DNA of 64,000 nucleotides from assembly GCA_038503035.1 (NCBI GenBank), contig JAVSML010001155.1:694910-758909 (forward strand), in the 5' to 3' direction. The position numbers and the translations under genes were made by a program. Below are positions 1-12,956 of the stretch, in pieces. The notes beneath the pieces were generated by a model. The model was not told where the DNA came from. It did no database searches and saw only the letters and a program-made list of their open reading frames with translations. How positions within the stretch are numbered: the stretch's first letter is position 1; each line of letters begins with the position of its first letter. This DNA is from Crocodylus rhombifer (taxonomy: Eukaryota > Chordata > Crocodylia > Crocodylidae).

Positions 1-1149
1 GGTACTTCTAATAGCCAATAATTATCAAACTAAAAAAAAGAATGCAGAAGAGAGTAGCTTAAGAGCTACTTTTCCTCCTTGTGCATCAGCAAAATTGCTT
101 TTCCAACCTCTGTTCTTTTTATGTCTTTGAAACCCACAAATGGCAAATAAAAACACTTCCAGAATCCTCAGCTAGATTCTGCAGCTGGCTACCAGATTTG
201 CTGAAATAATTAAAACCTTTAATTAAATAATGTAAAGCTGGAAACAAAGTCTTTGCATTTGGTTCTAGCTTTTTAACACACCCACAGAACACAGGGACAA
301 TAACTCACATGTCATGTGAGTTTATTTGCTCCCTTTGTAAGGAGTAAGGCTATAGATCTGAAGATCCGAAGTACGCATTTAATTTAAGCTTCATTAAAGC
401 CCCCTTTGAATGTTTACTCATCACCAATTCACTTATAAATACAATTCACTTGGCTGCCTGCCTTACTGCCTCAGATTTTAACCATCTTCTCACCCCCACC
501 TCCTAATGGCTGGATATTCTTAGTCTTACATTGGACACTGTGTACCCAGGAAGAAGACAACAATTCACTTTTTGGAACTCAAAATGGCGAAAAGTTTAAA
601 TCAGACTGTGGCTCATAGCAAGTGGCTTTTTTTCCTTCAGAGAAAACTAACAAGCTATCCAAAACCCAGCAGATGTGCAGGTATAAATTAGTAATCAAAA
701 TGTAGCTTCAACAGCCAAGTACATTACTGTATGTATCCATTATAACTCGATAATCAAGCCCTTTATGCTGCCTGACATGTCCAGTAGGGAACGTTCATTC
801 TTGCATTGAAACTACCTTTTGTGGCTGTACTCCATCACTGGAAAGTCTTCTGCTGCAGCAGTGTCAGGCAGTCTCGAGTTCCTTCTATCCAGGTACCCTG
901 CAGGTAGCCAGGACAGATCCACCATCGCAGATAAGATGTAGGGTGTTAAGCAGAGAGAGGAAATGGAAATAGATTCAGATCATGTCCCCTTACAGTTTCA
1001 TTGGCTGGGTGTTTATGGTGCACCCAACAATATTCCCTGGCAGGTTCAATGGCCTTCCCTGGTACCAGTAAATGTGTACAGTACTGGAGGTCTATCAGGT
1101 TAAATAGAAAAGTTCAGTTTTATTATAACAAATACCTTTCAAATAAAAG
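1..1149. other. Unique AT-rich sequence, no gene seen
   Basis: I see no coding region, RNA gene or recognised repeat here. The only structure is a perfect short palindrome near position 302, listed separately. Open frames are short and have no recognisable motif. Confidence 0.6.
302..322. repeat. Perfect 21-bp palindrome
   Basis: AACTCACATG and CATGTGAGTT are exact inverted copies around a single central T. Each arm contains an E-box-like CACATG/CATGTG. It may be a dimeric protein-binding site or chance; nothing around it decides this. Confidence 0.6.
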
Positions 1150-1157
1150 GAAACTAT

Positions 1158-2226
1158 TAGGGCTGTGTGAAACAGCACCATTTCGTTTTGACTTCCATTT
1201 CACTGTTTTGACGGGACAGAGTTTTGAAAGTACTGTTCTGTTTCGTTTCGTTAAAACTGTTTCGATGCTGTTTTGACATTTCACCCATAGGCTATAAAGG
1301 GGAAGCATGAAACTGCCTACAACTTTGCATTTCTTGCCTGGTTTGGATGAGACTTGTAGGGATGGTAGCCCCTTCTGAGGGCATGAAGCCTGCCAAGTTT
1401 CAAGGAGAGAGGTGCACAGGTTTCTGGGAAACTGCACCTCAAACTGTTCAAAGCAAAACTTGTGACGCTTGCCAGTAGCAGCAGCCTCCTGTCGTCTGGT
1501 CAGCAGATCTGGGGGCCTCTACCCCCAGGAGGGCTGCAGGGCTGTGCTGGACTCCTCCCAGGGGTGTGGGACTCCAGATCTGTGCCAGATGGCAGGAGGC
1601 TGCTGCCGCCTCCGGGGACTACTGGAACTGGGCACAGCCTGCATCCAGCATCGGGAAGATTGGTGCTGCCACTGGCCTGAGGCAGAAGGGACAGCCTCCT
1701 GGCATGTAAATATGGGGGCCTATGCCTCCCAGGAGGAGTCTGGCACAGCCCCACAGCCTTCCTGGGGATGCAGATCCCCGGATCTGCTTGCAGGATGACA
1801 GCACGCTGTCGCTGCCGGCTGGGTCAGTGGCAGCACCAATCTTCCTGGCACTTGGCACAGGCTGCACCCAGAGCCGGTCCCAGCCAGCAGCAGCAGCAGC
1901 CTCCTGTTATCTGGTGCACAGATTGGGGTCCTGCACCCCTGGGAGGACTGCAGGGCTGTGCTGGACTCCTCCCCGGGGGTGCTGCCCCTGGATCTGCACG
2001 CCGGATGCCAGGAGGCTGCCGCTGCCAGCTGGGACCGGCGCTGAAGCCAAGTAAGCCTGGTTTGAAACTCAAAATGTTTTGAAACTTTTGAAACATTTCG
2101 AGTGCCTTCTTTTGTTTCAAAGCTGTTTCAAAGGCTTTTCTTTTGTTTCAATTTCGCTGTTTCAAGCTCAAAATGCATCAAAACAGCTTTAAAATGAAAC
2201 ACCTGGTGAAATTTTGCACAGCCCTA
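1158..2226. mobile_element. Non-autonomous hAT transposon with fold-back interior
   Basis: The ends are TAGGGCTGTGTGAAA on the left and TTTTGCACAGCCCTA on the right, which are inverted copies. The flanks GAAACTAT (1150-1157) and TAAACTAT (2227-2234) match at 7 of 8 positions, the 8-bp duplication expected of the hAT superfamily. The outer parts are rich in 'gaaac/gtttc' runs. The middle (about 1463-2045) is GC-rich and largely a quasi-palindrome centred near 1749; for example GGAAGATTGGTGCTGC near 1656 is the reverse complement of a stretch near 1830. No transposase is encoded; the open frames in the middle are repeat translations. A shorter relative with the same ends lies at 37843-38065. 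Confidence 0.82.
1463..2045. repeat. GC-rich quasi-palindrome inside hAT element
   Basis: A unit of about 130 bp containing 'CAGGGCTGTGCTGGACTCCT' occurs near 1528 and again near 1950. Each unit is itself bounded by inverted 'AGCAGCCTCCTG' / 'CAGGAGGCTGC' sequences. The two units flank an inverted pair of 'GATTGGTGCTGCCACTG'-like segments. The block could fold into a long hairpin. It stands out from the AT-rich surroundings by base composition. Confidence 0.65.
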
Positions 2227-2234
2227 TAAACTAT

Positions 2235-4417
2235 AACACAGTTGAAAGGACTAAAAAAAAGCCATAGTGGCTAAAGGTAAGGCATCTTGGGCAAGAAACG
2301 TTCATCTTAAACTGCCCTCACTAAGATAACTCTCTGTGTACCATACTTCACTTTCATAAGGGGAAGGTAGACCTCCTTTTGCACTCCCACTCCTCCACAT
2401 CTCTATGAAGCCAGCAGATTGACTGCTTTCTGTTCACCTCTGTAGAGTGTCTTTGTGGCTATGAGGTGATCTGGTTCATATAAGATGACTTGTATGAGCC
2501 CATCCTCTCTTTCCTGTCCCTTTACTTTCTGTCCTTTGCTGTAATAAGTTTTTGAATGAGTTCCTAACTTTTCTTCTACAGCTTTCTGGCTTGCTTGAGG
2601 TGTCTGGCTTTTCTCTATAAGTTGGCAATACAGGTAGTGCTTCCAGGTCTTACACTGCTGGTTCAGAAGACTGTCTGGCCTTCAAAACTAATGATTTTTA
2701 AAAGTATAGCCATCCTGGGTAATAGCAGGTGCCTCAGCTACCTTTTCTGCTTAATGGATACTATTATTTTTCATGGATAACAAAGCTAAAGTTCCTGATA
2801 TGGTGAAGATCCTTTCAGAGCTATTAACTTCTGAGAACACAACTGGAGAGGCACAAACTCAATGGCCTGGTAAAGGTTGCAACAGAAGACTCTAAACAGA
2901 ACGGAGAAAATACAAAAAATGCAGCCAAGGGAGCATGACATTTGTGGAAGCAGTGCTGTTTGAAAGGGATCCTTGTCCTAGGGCCATTATGATTCTTCTC
3001 GGCCTTCCCTTGTTACCATGTTAGCATGCAAATATTATTAAGGCTTAGTATTGCTGCCCTGTTGAAATACATAAGGGTGACTACAGAGATGGACTCCAAT
3101 CTCAAGAGTCTTGCGGAAGCTAGCTAAAATGTGTCTTTAACATTTTACCACATTACTCAAAAAGCCTTTTTTACTGCTCCAGCCATCCCTTCCAAAAGTT
3201 CTCTTCAGCTGTAGCTGACCACAGGGGACTGTTCTCATTTAGTTCTTTCCCAAGCCAGCATGGTTTTAGCCCTGCACTTTGTTACCATGTTTAAAGGTTA
3301 CCAGCTCTCAAGCATTGCACCATGAAATGTAGGCTGGTTTAAGGAAGACTAAATATGAAGTAGGCCCATAAGTTATAACACCTTGTATTGTCCTGGATAT
3401 TTTTCACAATTTTGTTTTTTTCTAACTGAATGTAGAACTCATTTGATTGGACCAGCGACAATGACTTGATGCAGGCATACACCTGAATCATAACTTGTCA
3501 ATCTCTCTCTTTGATTCAGATATAGGCTTCTTAAGACTTTTCGTTGTGTTCGCTGAAGTCACGGACACTCTATGTTGTGACATACGGAGCAACAGAACAG
3601 GAATGACAAATTTAGATTCATTTGAAAATTAAACAAAAGTTTCTGCTATGGAATGCAGCAGACGTGGCCCATGCACTAATTAACTATCTTGGCTGGAGCA
3701 TATCCCACATTTTGAAGAGAAGTGTTCCATGCAAAGGCATTGGCTAAGTGTCCCAGTGTTTCCAAAATGATATCAAAACTATCAAACCTAAAGCTCATGT
3801 GATATTGTGCATCTGACCTTTGTAAACCACTCCTATAAGTTCCTTTTGCTGTGTAATTTGCTAACTGTATTCAAATATATATAACAGGAGATTTGGAAGA
3901 GAGCATGTGTGTGACTTTCTGACCTCACAGCTGCATTCAGGGAATCAAATCCTTCAGTGATTTCTTTTATACAAGTCTGCATTCAGTTAATTTTTTAAAA
4001 ATTTATTCTGGGCATTTGCCGAAATGAGAGTCAGATACGGAGTGTCTTCAGTGTGTGCTAGCAATGGATAAATGGCTTCAATAGGAATGAATGAACCTTA
4101 TTTCAGAGAAAAATGAGTTTATTTTATTTTCTTTAGAACACAAACATTGCTTGTGCCCATAAAGTCTCTGAACACTGTGAATACGGTAAATACGTCATTT
4201 CTAGGCGAGCTTCGCTGATGTTCTTTGGATGTCACATTCCATGAAATAAAGGTTCAGTGAATCATTCTAGTTCGTCGGAGCAGCAAGGATTTTGGGGATA
4301 TTTTGGACCAACTGTATGGTTGGGAGAGCTATTGGAAGAGCTTTTGGGGAACAAGTGCCCTCTCTCAGGTCTTAAAAGCCAATTTTACTGTTAAAACATG
4401 CATCTATTATATGACTG
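2235..4417. other. Unique sequence, no gene seen
   Basis: I found no supported coding region or clear transposon. A CpG-bearing patch lies near 3540-3600 and another at 4184-4290; both are otherwise unremarkable. Confidence 0.55.
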
Positions 4418-4570
4418 GGGTGCATCTACATGTGTGCTGGACTGTGAAGTCATTTAGGACTTGCTTAAGCAAATACTAAATGTCTGTGCAGTAACTGGTG
4501 TTACTGGTCACGGTTTGTGCCCGCCAATGCTACGTTGCTGTAGCAATGACACTGCTATGTCCTGTTGAAG
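4418..4570. mobile_element. MITE fragment, 'CTACATG-ended' family
   Basis: The stretch starts with GGGTGCATCTACATGTGTGC. It shares interior segments with the complete copy at 59521-59846 (GTCATTTAG, ACTAAATGTCTGTGCAGTA, GCTGTAGCAATGACA). Only one end is visible, so it is probably truncated on the right. Confidence 0.55.
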
Positions 4571-5368
4571 GAGATAGGCACTCAAACACCATTATATTTT
4601 AATGGATTATCTAACTGTCCTCTGGAACCATTGAAGATCCTAGACTACAAAGACACGAGAGAGACACAATAATTTATGTTGATGTAAATCCTAAGTAGTT
4701 CTTTTGATTTTAGTAGACTTATGGTACTTATCAAACTGAATATGGTTGCAACATAAAATACACAGCTGATGTTTGCTTGCATCCCTTTCTAGTTTGATAA
4801 TACAAAATGTCCCTAAAGCTAGAAGATTGACAATGGGAACTTGAATTAACACTTTCACAGGTTTGCTTCTCCTGCTCACCTATGGGACTGTGGATATCTC
4901 AATACATGTGACTTTGGCCCTACTCCTTATGAATAAGTAAGGTAGGCCAAACCCATATGTTTCCAATGTCAGCTTTCTGGTGTGCTAATGAGCAATGAGG
5001 TGGATTCTATTCTTTTCAGTATATGTCCTCTCTTTCCTAAGTGCTGCCCAGTGATGATAACTGGATCCTTCAATAAGTCCTTTATGGGCAATGCTTAGTT
5101 CTTATGTGAAGACCCGCTGAAGCCAATGTCTACACAAAGTCCATTGCAAAGCTGACACCTAAGAGCTTAACCACTCTTCACTGAACATGCTTAACAACCA
5201 AGCACTGAGGCCCCTTATTCCTTTTTTATCCATCTGCTTCTCTAGGTAGATCATAAACTTAACTGTCATGTCATTTTAAGGTGATTCTAGGGGGAAAGAA
5301 TAAATCTTTTTAACATCAATATTGTCAGATACTTGAGCTCTTGCTTTATGCACTACTAGTAAAATGAG
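4571..5368. other. Unique sequence, no gene seen
   Basis: No supported gene, RNA or repeat. Short open frames only. Confidence 0.55.
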
Positions 5369-5423
5369 ATAGTGTGGGTACAAGAATGAATGTTCAAATA
5401 GTGTGGGTACAAGAATGAATGTT
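5369..5423. repeat. Exact 26-bp tandem duplication, period 29
   Basis: ATAGTGTGGGTACAAGAATG followed by AATGTT occurs at 5369-5394 and again, identically, at 5398-5423, separated by CAA. Exact identity suggests a recent replication slip. Confidence 0.85.
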
Positions 5424-6440
5424 ACGTGGTTGATAAATCATGCAAGGAATTCACTATCTATATATTTAATCTGAATTTGTTAACACTGGCAAGATAAAGG
5501 TCATTTTGATTTCATGCCAACTCCTGAAACTGGGACACTGTTCAGAAATTCTGGGTTTCTGTATCCAGCTGCATACATGTGCCTGTTATCTAATACTTTA
5601 ATTGCTAACAAAACAGTGGGCAGCAGAATGTATACTGCTTTGTGTCAATATTTAAGCAGAACTTATACTTACAGTTCAAATTTATTCACCTTGGAAAGGG
5701 ATTTTTGCTTCAGTTGAATAAATGAGTAAGGCTATAATCAAGGCTACAGCATGCCTTTTTTGGTTTGTCTCAAAATGTAACCAAATGGGCAGACAATATC
5801 TGTGAGCTACAGTCCCCTATCTCCAGGCCAATTCCAAGCACATTTTCTGATAGTTCAAGAATAATAGGGTATGGATGGACAAAATATACAAAACATCATA
5901 CAGACTAAAACTGTAACCCTGGGTTACTTCTCCCAATCCAGCGCAGAGTTACCCCGGAAAGAATTAGGAGCAAAGCTACTGATATAAGTTAGTCCAGAGA
6001 AGAGATTAAGGTTTTCAGTTCTCATTAGAATAATTGTTGCCTATCATTTGTTTTCCTTCTTCTAGGTCTCCTGTTCTTCTTGAAGGGGTCCTTCTTTGCA
6101 ACTTCTTTTTAAGACAAGAACAATAGGCCTGACCACTAAGATAACTCAAAGTAAATTAAAGCTTTACAACCTTTAGAGCCAAGAAAAGCTTTTTTAGTAC
6201 CTCCTTTGACCTTGTAGTGTTCAACTATTGGAAGTAGACATAGTGTAGGAAATATGGGTTTTTAGGAAAATAGGGACTCTGCTACAAATTCAAATTACAG
6301 CGGATAGAAACCAGCTGTACAGTCGTTACACATTTTTTAGCACTAGCTTTATAGCTGGTTGGCTCTTTTTATACCTGCATGATAATTTTTATGGTGTAAT
6401 AATTTGGATGCATAGCTGGTCTAAATTTATTACATAACAA
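5424..6440. other. Unique AT-rich sequence, no gene seen
   Basis: No supported gene, RNA or repeat in this stretch. Confidence 0.55.
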
Positions 6441-6575
6441 ATTGCCCGTCAAGAATGACGGGGAGGAGGGGGGACGGGGACGCTGCTTCAGGTCCGCTCT
6501 GCTGTTTCAGGTCCAGTCCCGCTCTACCCCACCACTGCTCCAGGTTCGGCCCGGCTCTATATCTTTACCTAATAG
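6441..6575. repeat. GC-rich patch with CCCGTC hairpin
   Basis: CCCGTCAAGAATGACGGG near 6446 is an inverted pair of hexamers around a 6-nt loop. A C/G-rich tract follows, with two 'TTCAGGTCC' copies. It contrasts sharply with its AT-rich neighbours and looks like the end of an unidentified transposon. No second end was found. Confidence 0.35.
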
Positions 6576-9500
6576 AAATAAAACAAAGTTGCAAACTAAA
6601 TGTAACATGTCATATAGTCTTACTGTGTATACCAAGGTTGTAGAAATAAAGGAATTTAGATGCCAAACTGCTGCTTATAATGCAAATCTTACTATTAGCT
6701 TAAAACATTTAGCATTTATGCACATAAAACCTATTTTAAGCACAAGAAATGTGCAAAAGGTGCACATATGTAATAAGGAAATACAAAAAGGTATCTGAAG
6801 ACCAGACGAAGAGGCAGTGTGCGGTGAACTGTAGGTTTTATCCTGCTGTGACATGTATGCACACGCTAATGTCACTTGAACTGCTGTCAAATCTACAACT
6901 TATTTGAGACTTATTTGAGATACAGAGCAGAGCTAATTCTGGATCTAAGTCTGTAAGGAGGATGGAGCCCAAGAATCTTTAGAGAGGCAGCCCTATTACT
7001 CAGGGGAAAAAAATTTTTGTGGGGGAAGTCAGGTGGAAGCTACCAATTATGGAAATATAAAGTAGGGGAGAGAATGAGTTCAAAGTATCTGTGCTAATTA
7101 ACCCACAGCCTGAGAAGTATTTAAACTGTGAATGTGGAAGGAAGTAGGTTACCTGGCAGGCTAGCTTCTCCTAAGATGATATGATGGCCAGTCTACTGCT
7201 TCAGGTCTACAGTGGCCATCAGACCTGACATGGAGCATTTTGCGTCTTTTCATGCAGCAGTGGAGTTGCTCATCCAGAATGTACTGTCCCTGGTCTTCTT
7301 GCAGTCTTATACAGGATCCAATCTAGACCACCCATTGCCTTTCATGGGCTTTGGATCAGGCTTACAGTTCCTTTAACCTCATTTTATTAAGACCTATATC
7401 AAACTCGCTTCTTAAAATTCTTGCTCCTTCTGTTCTTGCTTTATCTTGAGACTCTGAAAGTTAGAATCAGGTTTTCATTCTATTTGCTTTTTTTCTCTTG
7501 AACTTCTGAGAGCTCTGGATTGTTATCAACATTACAGCTTCTTCCAAAATTCCAGAAAAATATTGTTTGTTTTTTGGTTGGGATTTGGTAATTCATCAAA
7601 ATAGAAATGTTCAGTGGTGATAGGATAATTTAAGCAGAGATTTGAAAGAGTCTGGGCTGAATTCCAGTAGAAGATTTTCTACTAACCCACCTCTGTGTCC
7701 TGGAACCCAAAGGATTCTTGTTCCAAATCATCTCACCAGACAGATTATCTCATAGCTGGGCCTTCATACCATTTCTCAGATAAACTTGCAATGTTTCATT
7801 TACCCCAAACTGGAACAAAATCAAAGTGGAAATATTCAGCTCCTATGCAAATTGAATTACTTTTCTTTCCTTACCCCTGCTGTTCTGATACATATTTTCC
7901 ATTATCTAGCAACATTTCTCTTTGACATGCCAGTCTTACAGCAGACCTGTTCTGTAGGATATGATATCACTTCCCATGAACTTTTCCATTAACTCCAGTG
8001 GAGTTGGATTCAAGTCATACTGCACAAAAATAATGTGAGTTGGGTTATTCTATTTAATTTCTAGCACTTCAATTTGCTTCATTTAGAATGACTTCAGGCA
8101 GACTGACCCCATCTAAGTGTTGGCTGAGGAGTCCTGTGGAATATTTTAGCATTATCTCACTCTACAATCCCAAGCTTATATGAGTATTTGAGTGGTTGCT
8201 GCACAATTGAATCCCTAGTGCTTTAATTCACATCAGGGGATTCATATAGGGATGCTTTAGGTGGCCTCTGAAAGTTGCATATTAACTTTTTTGCCTAGTG
8301 GTTCTGTAAAATTCGGCAGCAGTATATGATACACCCCCCTTCTTGCTGCTATTGGGAAACAGGCTAAGAATTCCAGTAGCCTGGTCAGGCATCAGACTTC
8401 CTTTCATGAAATCATGCTGGTTTCCTCTAATCAAGGTTTTGCCTTATAAATGTGTTCTCCCATTTGACTCTCTCTCAGAATGGATATAAAACTATCTGGT
8501 CTTTATTTTCTAGCGTGTCCCTTAGGCCGTCATGAAAGGAACTGATTTTCCAGTCTTGAGCAGAATAGAAGCTTCTGAATCTGTGAGGTCTTGTTAGCGA
8601 ATGCAGTATCTGCTAGCGCTACTCCAAGCGCTTTGCAAACTTTCACCGATATTCCTCAAGGAGCTCACTCTCAGAACTCTTGTTTAAAGGTTTTAATCAT
8701 TTTTGTACCCACTTCAGAGGTCATCTCTCTCTATTTTCTTTCAGAGTTGTTTATTTATAGACGACACGGTTGGAAGGACACGACACCACAAGGAAGGTCT
8801 GGATTATACTGAGCAATCGAAAGTCTGATCAGGTTTAGTGCGGATAAGGCGTGCTGGTACCTGTAGCCAGTGGCACACAAGGGAGTGAGGTAGCCAGCTG
8901 TGTAAGCTAGAAGTGGTTTTTCATATGAGCCCAAAATGAGGCTCAATAAACTTTCTGCTGTATGGAGAACTGAAACATGGTGGAACAAAGAATTCTTCCT
9001 AGGTAGTATACAATGAATATTCATCCAGAAAAACATTGACACAGAATAAAAACCAGCTTTCCTGTGTTAAAGGGGAAAGCCTGTTTGCTTCCAGTACTTA
9101 AATCCTCCCATTCCCTAGGACAGCTTTTCTTTGGAAACCAATTTTTCATCCTCTCATAGATCTGTAAAGCGGCTATATCTGTGATATTTAAAATTTCCTA
9201 TTTTGTTAATTTGCATGTGCAGTCTTTGTCTTTTCTTCACATCTGTATGTTTAAGGAGCACCAGTTGTTCTAAATCTTCCTCTGTGACCAAAAATATCCC
9301 TGCAATGATGCCAAAGCAGAATCTACATGGGTTATCTGTTTCTTAATAGCTTGTATTACTTAATTTAAATATACTTTGGTCAGCTTTAAGGTGTGTACGC
9401 AAGTTATTCAAGCATGTTAAGAAGGCTGTTATTCATGCTTTTTTGCTGTTGTTGAATTCTCTCCTGTTTCCTCATTCTCTACTGCATGGCATTTGCCAGC

Positions 9501-10585
9501 TACTAAGAATGAAGCAGGAGTCATGCTTTCATCCCACAGTGGATTAAGTGTGTAACAAAAACATCAGCTTCTATTTGTGGGCTACTTCTCCCCCCGCCAT
9601 CCTTTTGGATTTCAATCAAGCTAAACTGCTCTGAGGATCTGGTTTTGTGGGTTTCTCTTCTCTTAACTTCTGATCCGTCTATGCAAGAAGTTGTCTAAGG
9701 TGATGCCTCTACAACTTCAAAGGTGAGTCTAGAAGCGCAGCTACCAGAGCAGAAACCACTCACCCTTGCTACATGCACCCAAGCCTGCAAATTAGCAGCA
9801 TAATACATGGTTTGGGAGTGTAGCAGAGGGTTGGAGCAACCCTGACCATGCACCTCAGGTTTTCCAGACATGGCTGCCCAGATCCATGCACTCAAACTTA
9901 TCATGTGAGCTCCCAAACCATCTTCATTTCCTGATTTATGTGAGACTGTGGAGTAGACATGAGCGGGAGGGGCACATCTCTTGGGACCACTCGTAGGTTT
10001 ATTTCAGAAGCTCCATAGGTACAACCTAAGTGGGCCATCAGTGTCTATAGGTATTAATTTGATTTATCATGTCTAGTTCTTCAGAGTTTTACTCTATGTA
10101 AATAGCCACGATCTTTGAAGGATTCTGGATCCAAATTTTGTAGCTAGCTCTTATCTCCAAATGTCTCAAACTCAGATGTGTATCCCCAGAGTTTCTGGGG
10201 CTCAAGATACACATCTGTACTCATAGCATGAAGTGTGGGTCTGTCAGAGCACTGCTTGATCTTATAGCTTGGTAGAGCTCTGGTTCAAGGAAGCAATTTC
10301 TGCTCTCAGTCTATAAATCCCAACATTTGTTCTTGCTGACTTCTTCTTATTCCAATGCAGTGTCCAAATAAGCACCTACACTACAGCATGTGCAATACTG
10401 TATTGTAACCAAGATTTAAGAGTTAAAAACCTGTGAAAGTTAGCTCTGGCAGTTTTCCTTCTAGAACACATGGATTATTCATGTTAAGAAAGTCCTACTG
10501 ACAGCATTGCCTTCATAACAGAAACTGAGGTTCCCGCCCATCACCCTCTAATTATTTTTCTAGGTTTTAGCCCCAGCTGGCATCA
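6576..10585. other. Unique sequence, no gene seen
   Basis: About 4 kb without a supported gene or clear mobile element. A CpG-richer patch at about 8590-8780 is noted as a finding. Open frames here are short and unrelated to any family I recognise. Confidence 0.5.
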
Positions 10586-10593
10586 CTGTACAG

Positions 10594-10821
10594 CAGGGGT
10601 AGGCAACCCCTGGCACGGGCGCCAGAGTGTGGTACTCAGAGGCATTTTGCTTGGCATGTGTGCCTCTGGGAGGGTGGTGGGGAAGGAACTGAGGCTGCAT
10701 GACCACAAGTAGGATTGAGCCCCTCCTGGCTCTCCTACCATCAGCCCCGGGCACGCCAACATCTTACAAATTGAAGTTGTGGGTGTTCTGGGCACACTGC
10801 TGAAAATATTGCCAACCCCTG
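10594..10821. mobile_element. Non-autonomous hAT element
   Basis: Ends CAGGGGTAGGCAACCCCTGG and TTGCCAACCCCTG are inverted copies of a common hAT terminal sequence. Flanks CTGTACAG (10586-10593) and CTGTAAAG (10822-10829) match at 7 of 8. It is 228 bp long and carries no coding capacity. Confidence 0.85.
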
Positions 10822-10829
10822 CTGTAAAG

Positions 10830-12956
10830 AGTATCTTAATGGATACATGTTAAAAGGACCACCACACCAAAGCATTACTTGCTTGTGCTATGTGCACTAT
10901 GACCCAAAAGTGATATGGCCCAGCTGAGTGACCCACTGGTGTCATGTCAATAAGCACATCCAACAAAAAACAAGCCTTATCTAGGCTGTAAGACTCCCCA
11001 GCTCCCACAGCAACTGAGTGCTTCTGAGCTGGGGGTCCCAGAGCATCTAGCTCTCCAGTTTCTGAAACTGCCTGCTTCATCACCTGCTCTGGGTTTCAGG
11101 CAGGCTGAGGAACCTTGGAAATGTTGAAATTTATCTCAGCCTTTTTGACAATTCCAGTTTTTGGGCAAATATATATCACTTCCATTCTAAACGCATTCTT
11201 TTGGAAACTTCAGCATTTTCCATGGAAATAGAATAAGAGTAGCCCTAGATGAAAAGTTGCATTCATGGGCTCTGCTATACTCTCTCTCTCTAACCTAAAA
11301 TTCCCCATTGTTACTTCTTGCTGTCAGTGCTTTATGACTTTTTCTTCTAACACGGCAGTTCCATTGCTGGGGTTTTGTCTACATAAGCACCTGGTCCGTA
11401 AGATTCCCCAACGCCGTGCATTGCTATCAGGCGATTGTAGTTGTCCTTGAGCTCAAGTGGAAGAAACCTGTGCGGATCGTTGCAAGGTCTGTTCCCACTG
11501 GTAACCTGAAATGAACGATTGTTACGTCAATCTATTTCACGGGGCTTAGTGACTATATCAGATTTCTTTTTCTGTTTGCTGGCTTTGTGATCTGTGTTCC
11601 AAAGAGGCTTTCAAAGCATTCCCCCTATGGGAAGGAGCTTTGCGCTTACCAATATACGTAACTATCGTCTTTTGGCAAACGTTTACAGTACAGTTTACAA
11701 GGGATTAACCAAACACAACACTTGCTACTTGGACTTCAGTTTTAAAATGGCATTTTCACTCACGTTGCCTTGGCACTTCTTTCTCGCTGCTTTTTCTTAG
11801 ATAATGAGAAACCGATAAGCAGAGTGGCTGCCATTATCATGTGGCATTTGCTGATATTCACTTTCCCTGGCAGTGTGGTACTTATATTTAAATATAACTA
11901 TGCAGCCGTTGTTTACAAGTGCTAATCATTTAATGATGGCCCCTATAGTTGGGTCTTTCAAATATGCATAAGGGAGTTAGGTTTTCATCCATCTCACACT
12001 CAGTCTCAACTGGCAAGCTATTTTGGTGGGCTTTGAAAACCCCAGTCTACTATTTTTACCCGAAATAGATAAGTTTCTCTTACCCTTGTCACTTTTTATC
12101 CTTCTGTTGTTGCCTCTCCTTAAATTTCCATAGAAATAGTAATTTTTGCAAGAGAGAGGGAGGAGAAAACACTTCCTCTGCTATATTTCTTTGTGGCTCC
12201 TTTTTGTTATCCCCTCTCCATTGAATACTTGTTGACTTCTTTTTCCTACTTGTACATTAAAGCAAATATAATTTATTAGTCCCCTGCTCTTCCTGTTCAG
12301 CTAGTTTGTCTGTATTTCATCAAACAGTCCCATCTACACAAGCTTCCCATGCTTTCTGACTTTTTTCTTTTCAAAACAACTGAAAAACAAAAATAGGGAA
12401 GAGGTTCTCTTTGCAAAACAACATGCCAGGCCTCAGAAACACCTAATTAGCCCTATATTAACAAATGGCTTTTTTCTTCTTGGTATGTAGCCTCACTAAG
12501 CGAACAGTCTCCTTCCCTTCTGAATCACTGATGTCCACACACACAACCTTTATATGTATTGGAAGGCTGCACTAAAAAAGGTTATTTAGCTTGGACACTA
12601 AAGCACTTGGAAGTTAAAAATATACAAGATTTACAGTTGCTTGTGGAACCTTAACCCGGCTGCCTTGATATCCCATTGTTATTTTGGCAGGCAGCCAAAA
12701 TTTCCCTGAGAAATGCAAGGAAGAAAAGGGAAATGGCTATCTTTAACAGTTTCTCTCTCAATATAGGCTGTGAGGAATTTGATGGGATGAAGAAAAGAGA
12801 CTTCCCTAACCTGAGGACGGTTCCCCTTGCCAAGTGCCAAAAGCTTGCTACAAACATCAGCGGTGGGATATTTTCTAGAAGAAAGGCTTGTAGGAATCCT
12901 TTATAAATGGACAAGTGTACACAGTCTAACCATAGAGAGTGCTTCCATTTCCCCCT
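10830..12956. other. Unique sequence with a CpG-richer patch, no gene seen
   Basis: No supported gene. Roughly a dozen CpGs fall between 11350 and 11690, more than in the surrounding DNA, without an open frame or repeat to explain them. Confidence 0.5.

Noticed and set aside
1469..2082. Cluster of 70-110-codon open frames on both strands
   Set aside because: All fall in the palindromic GC-rich interior of the hAT element and are translations of repeats.
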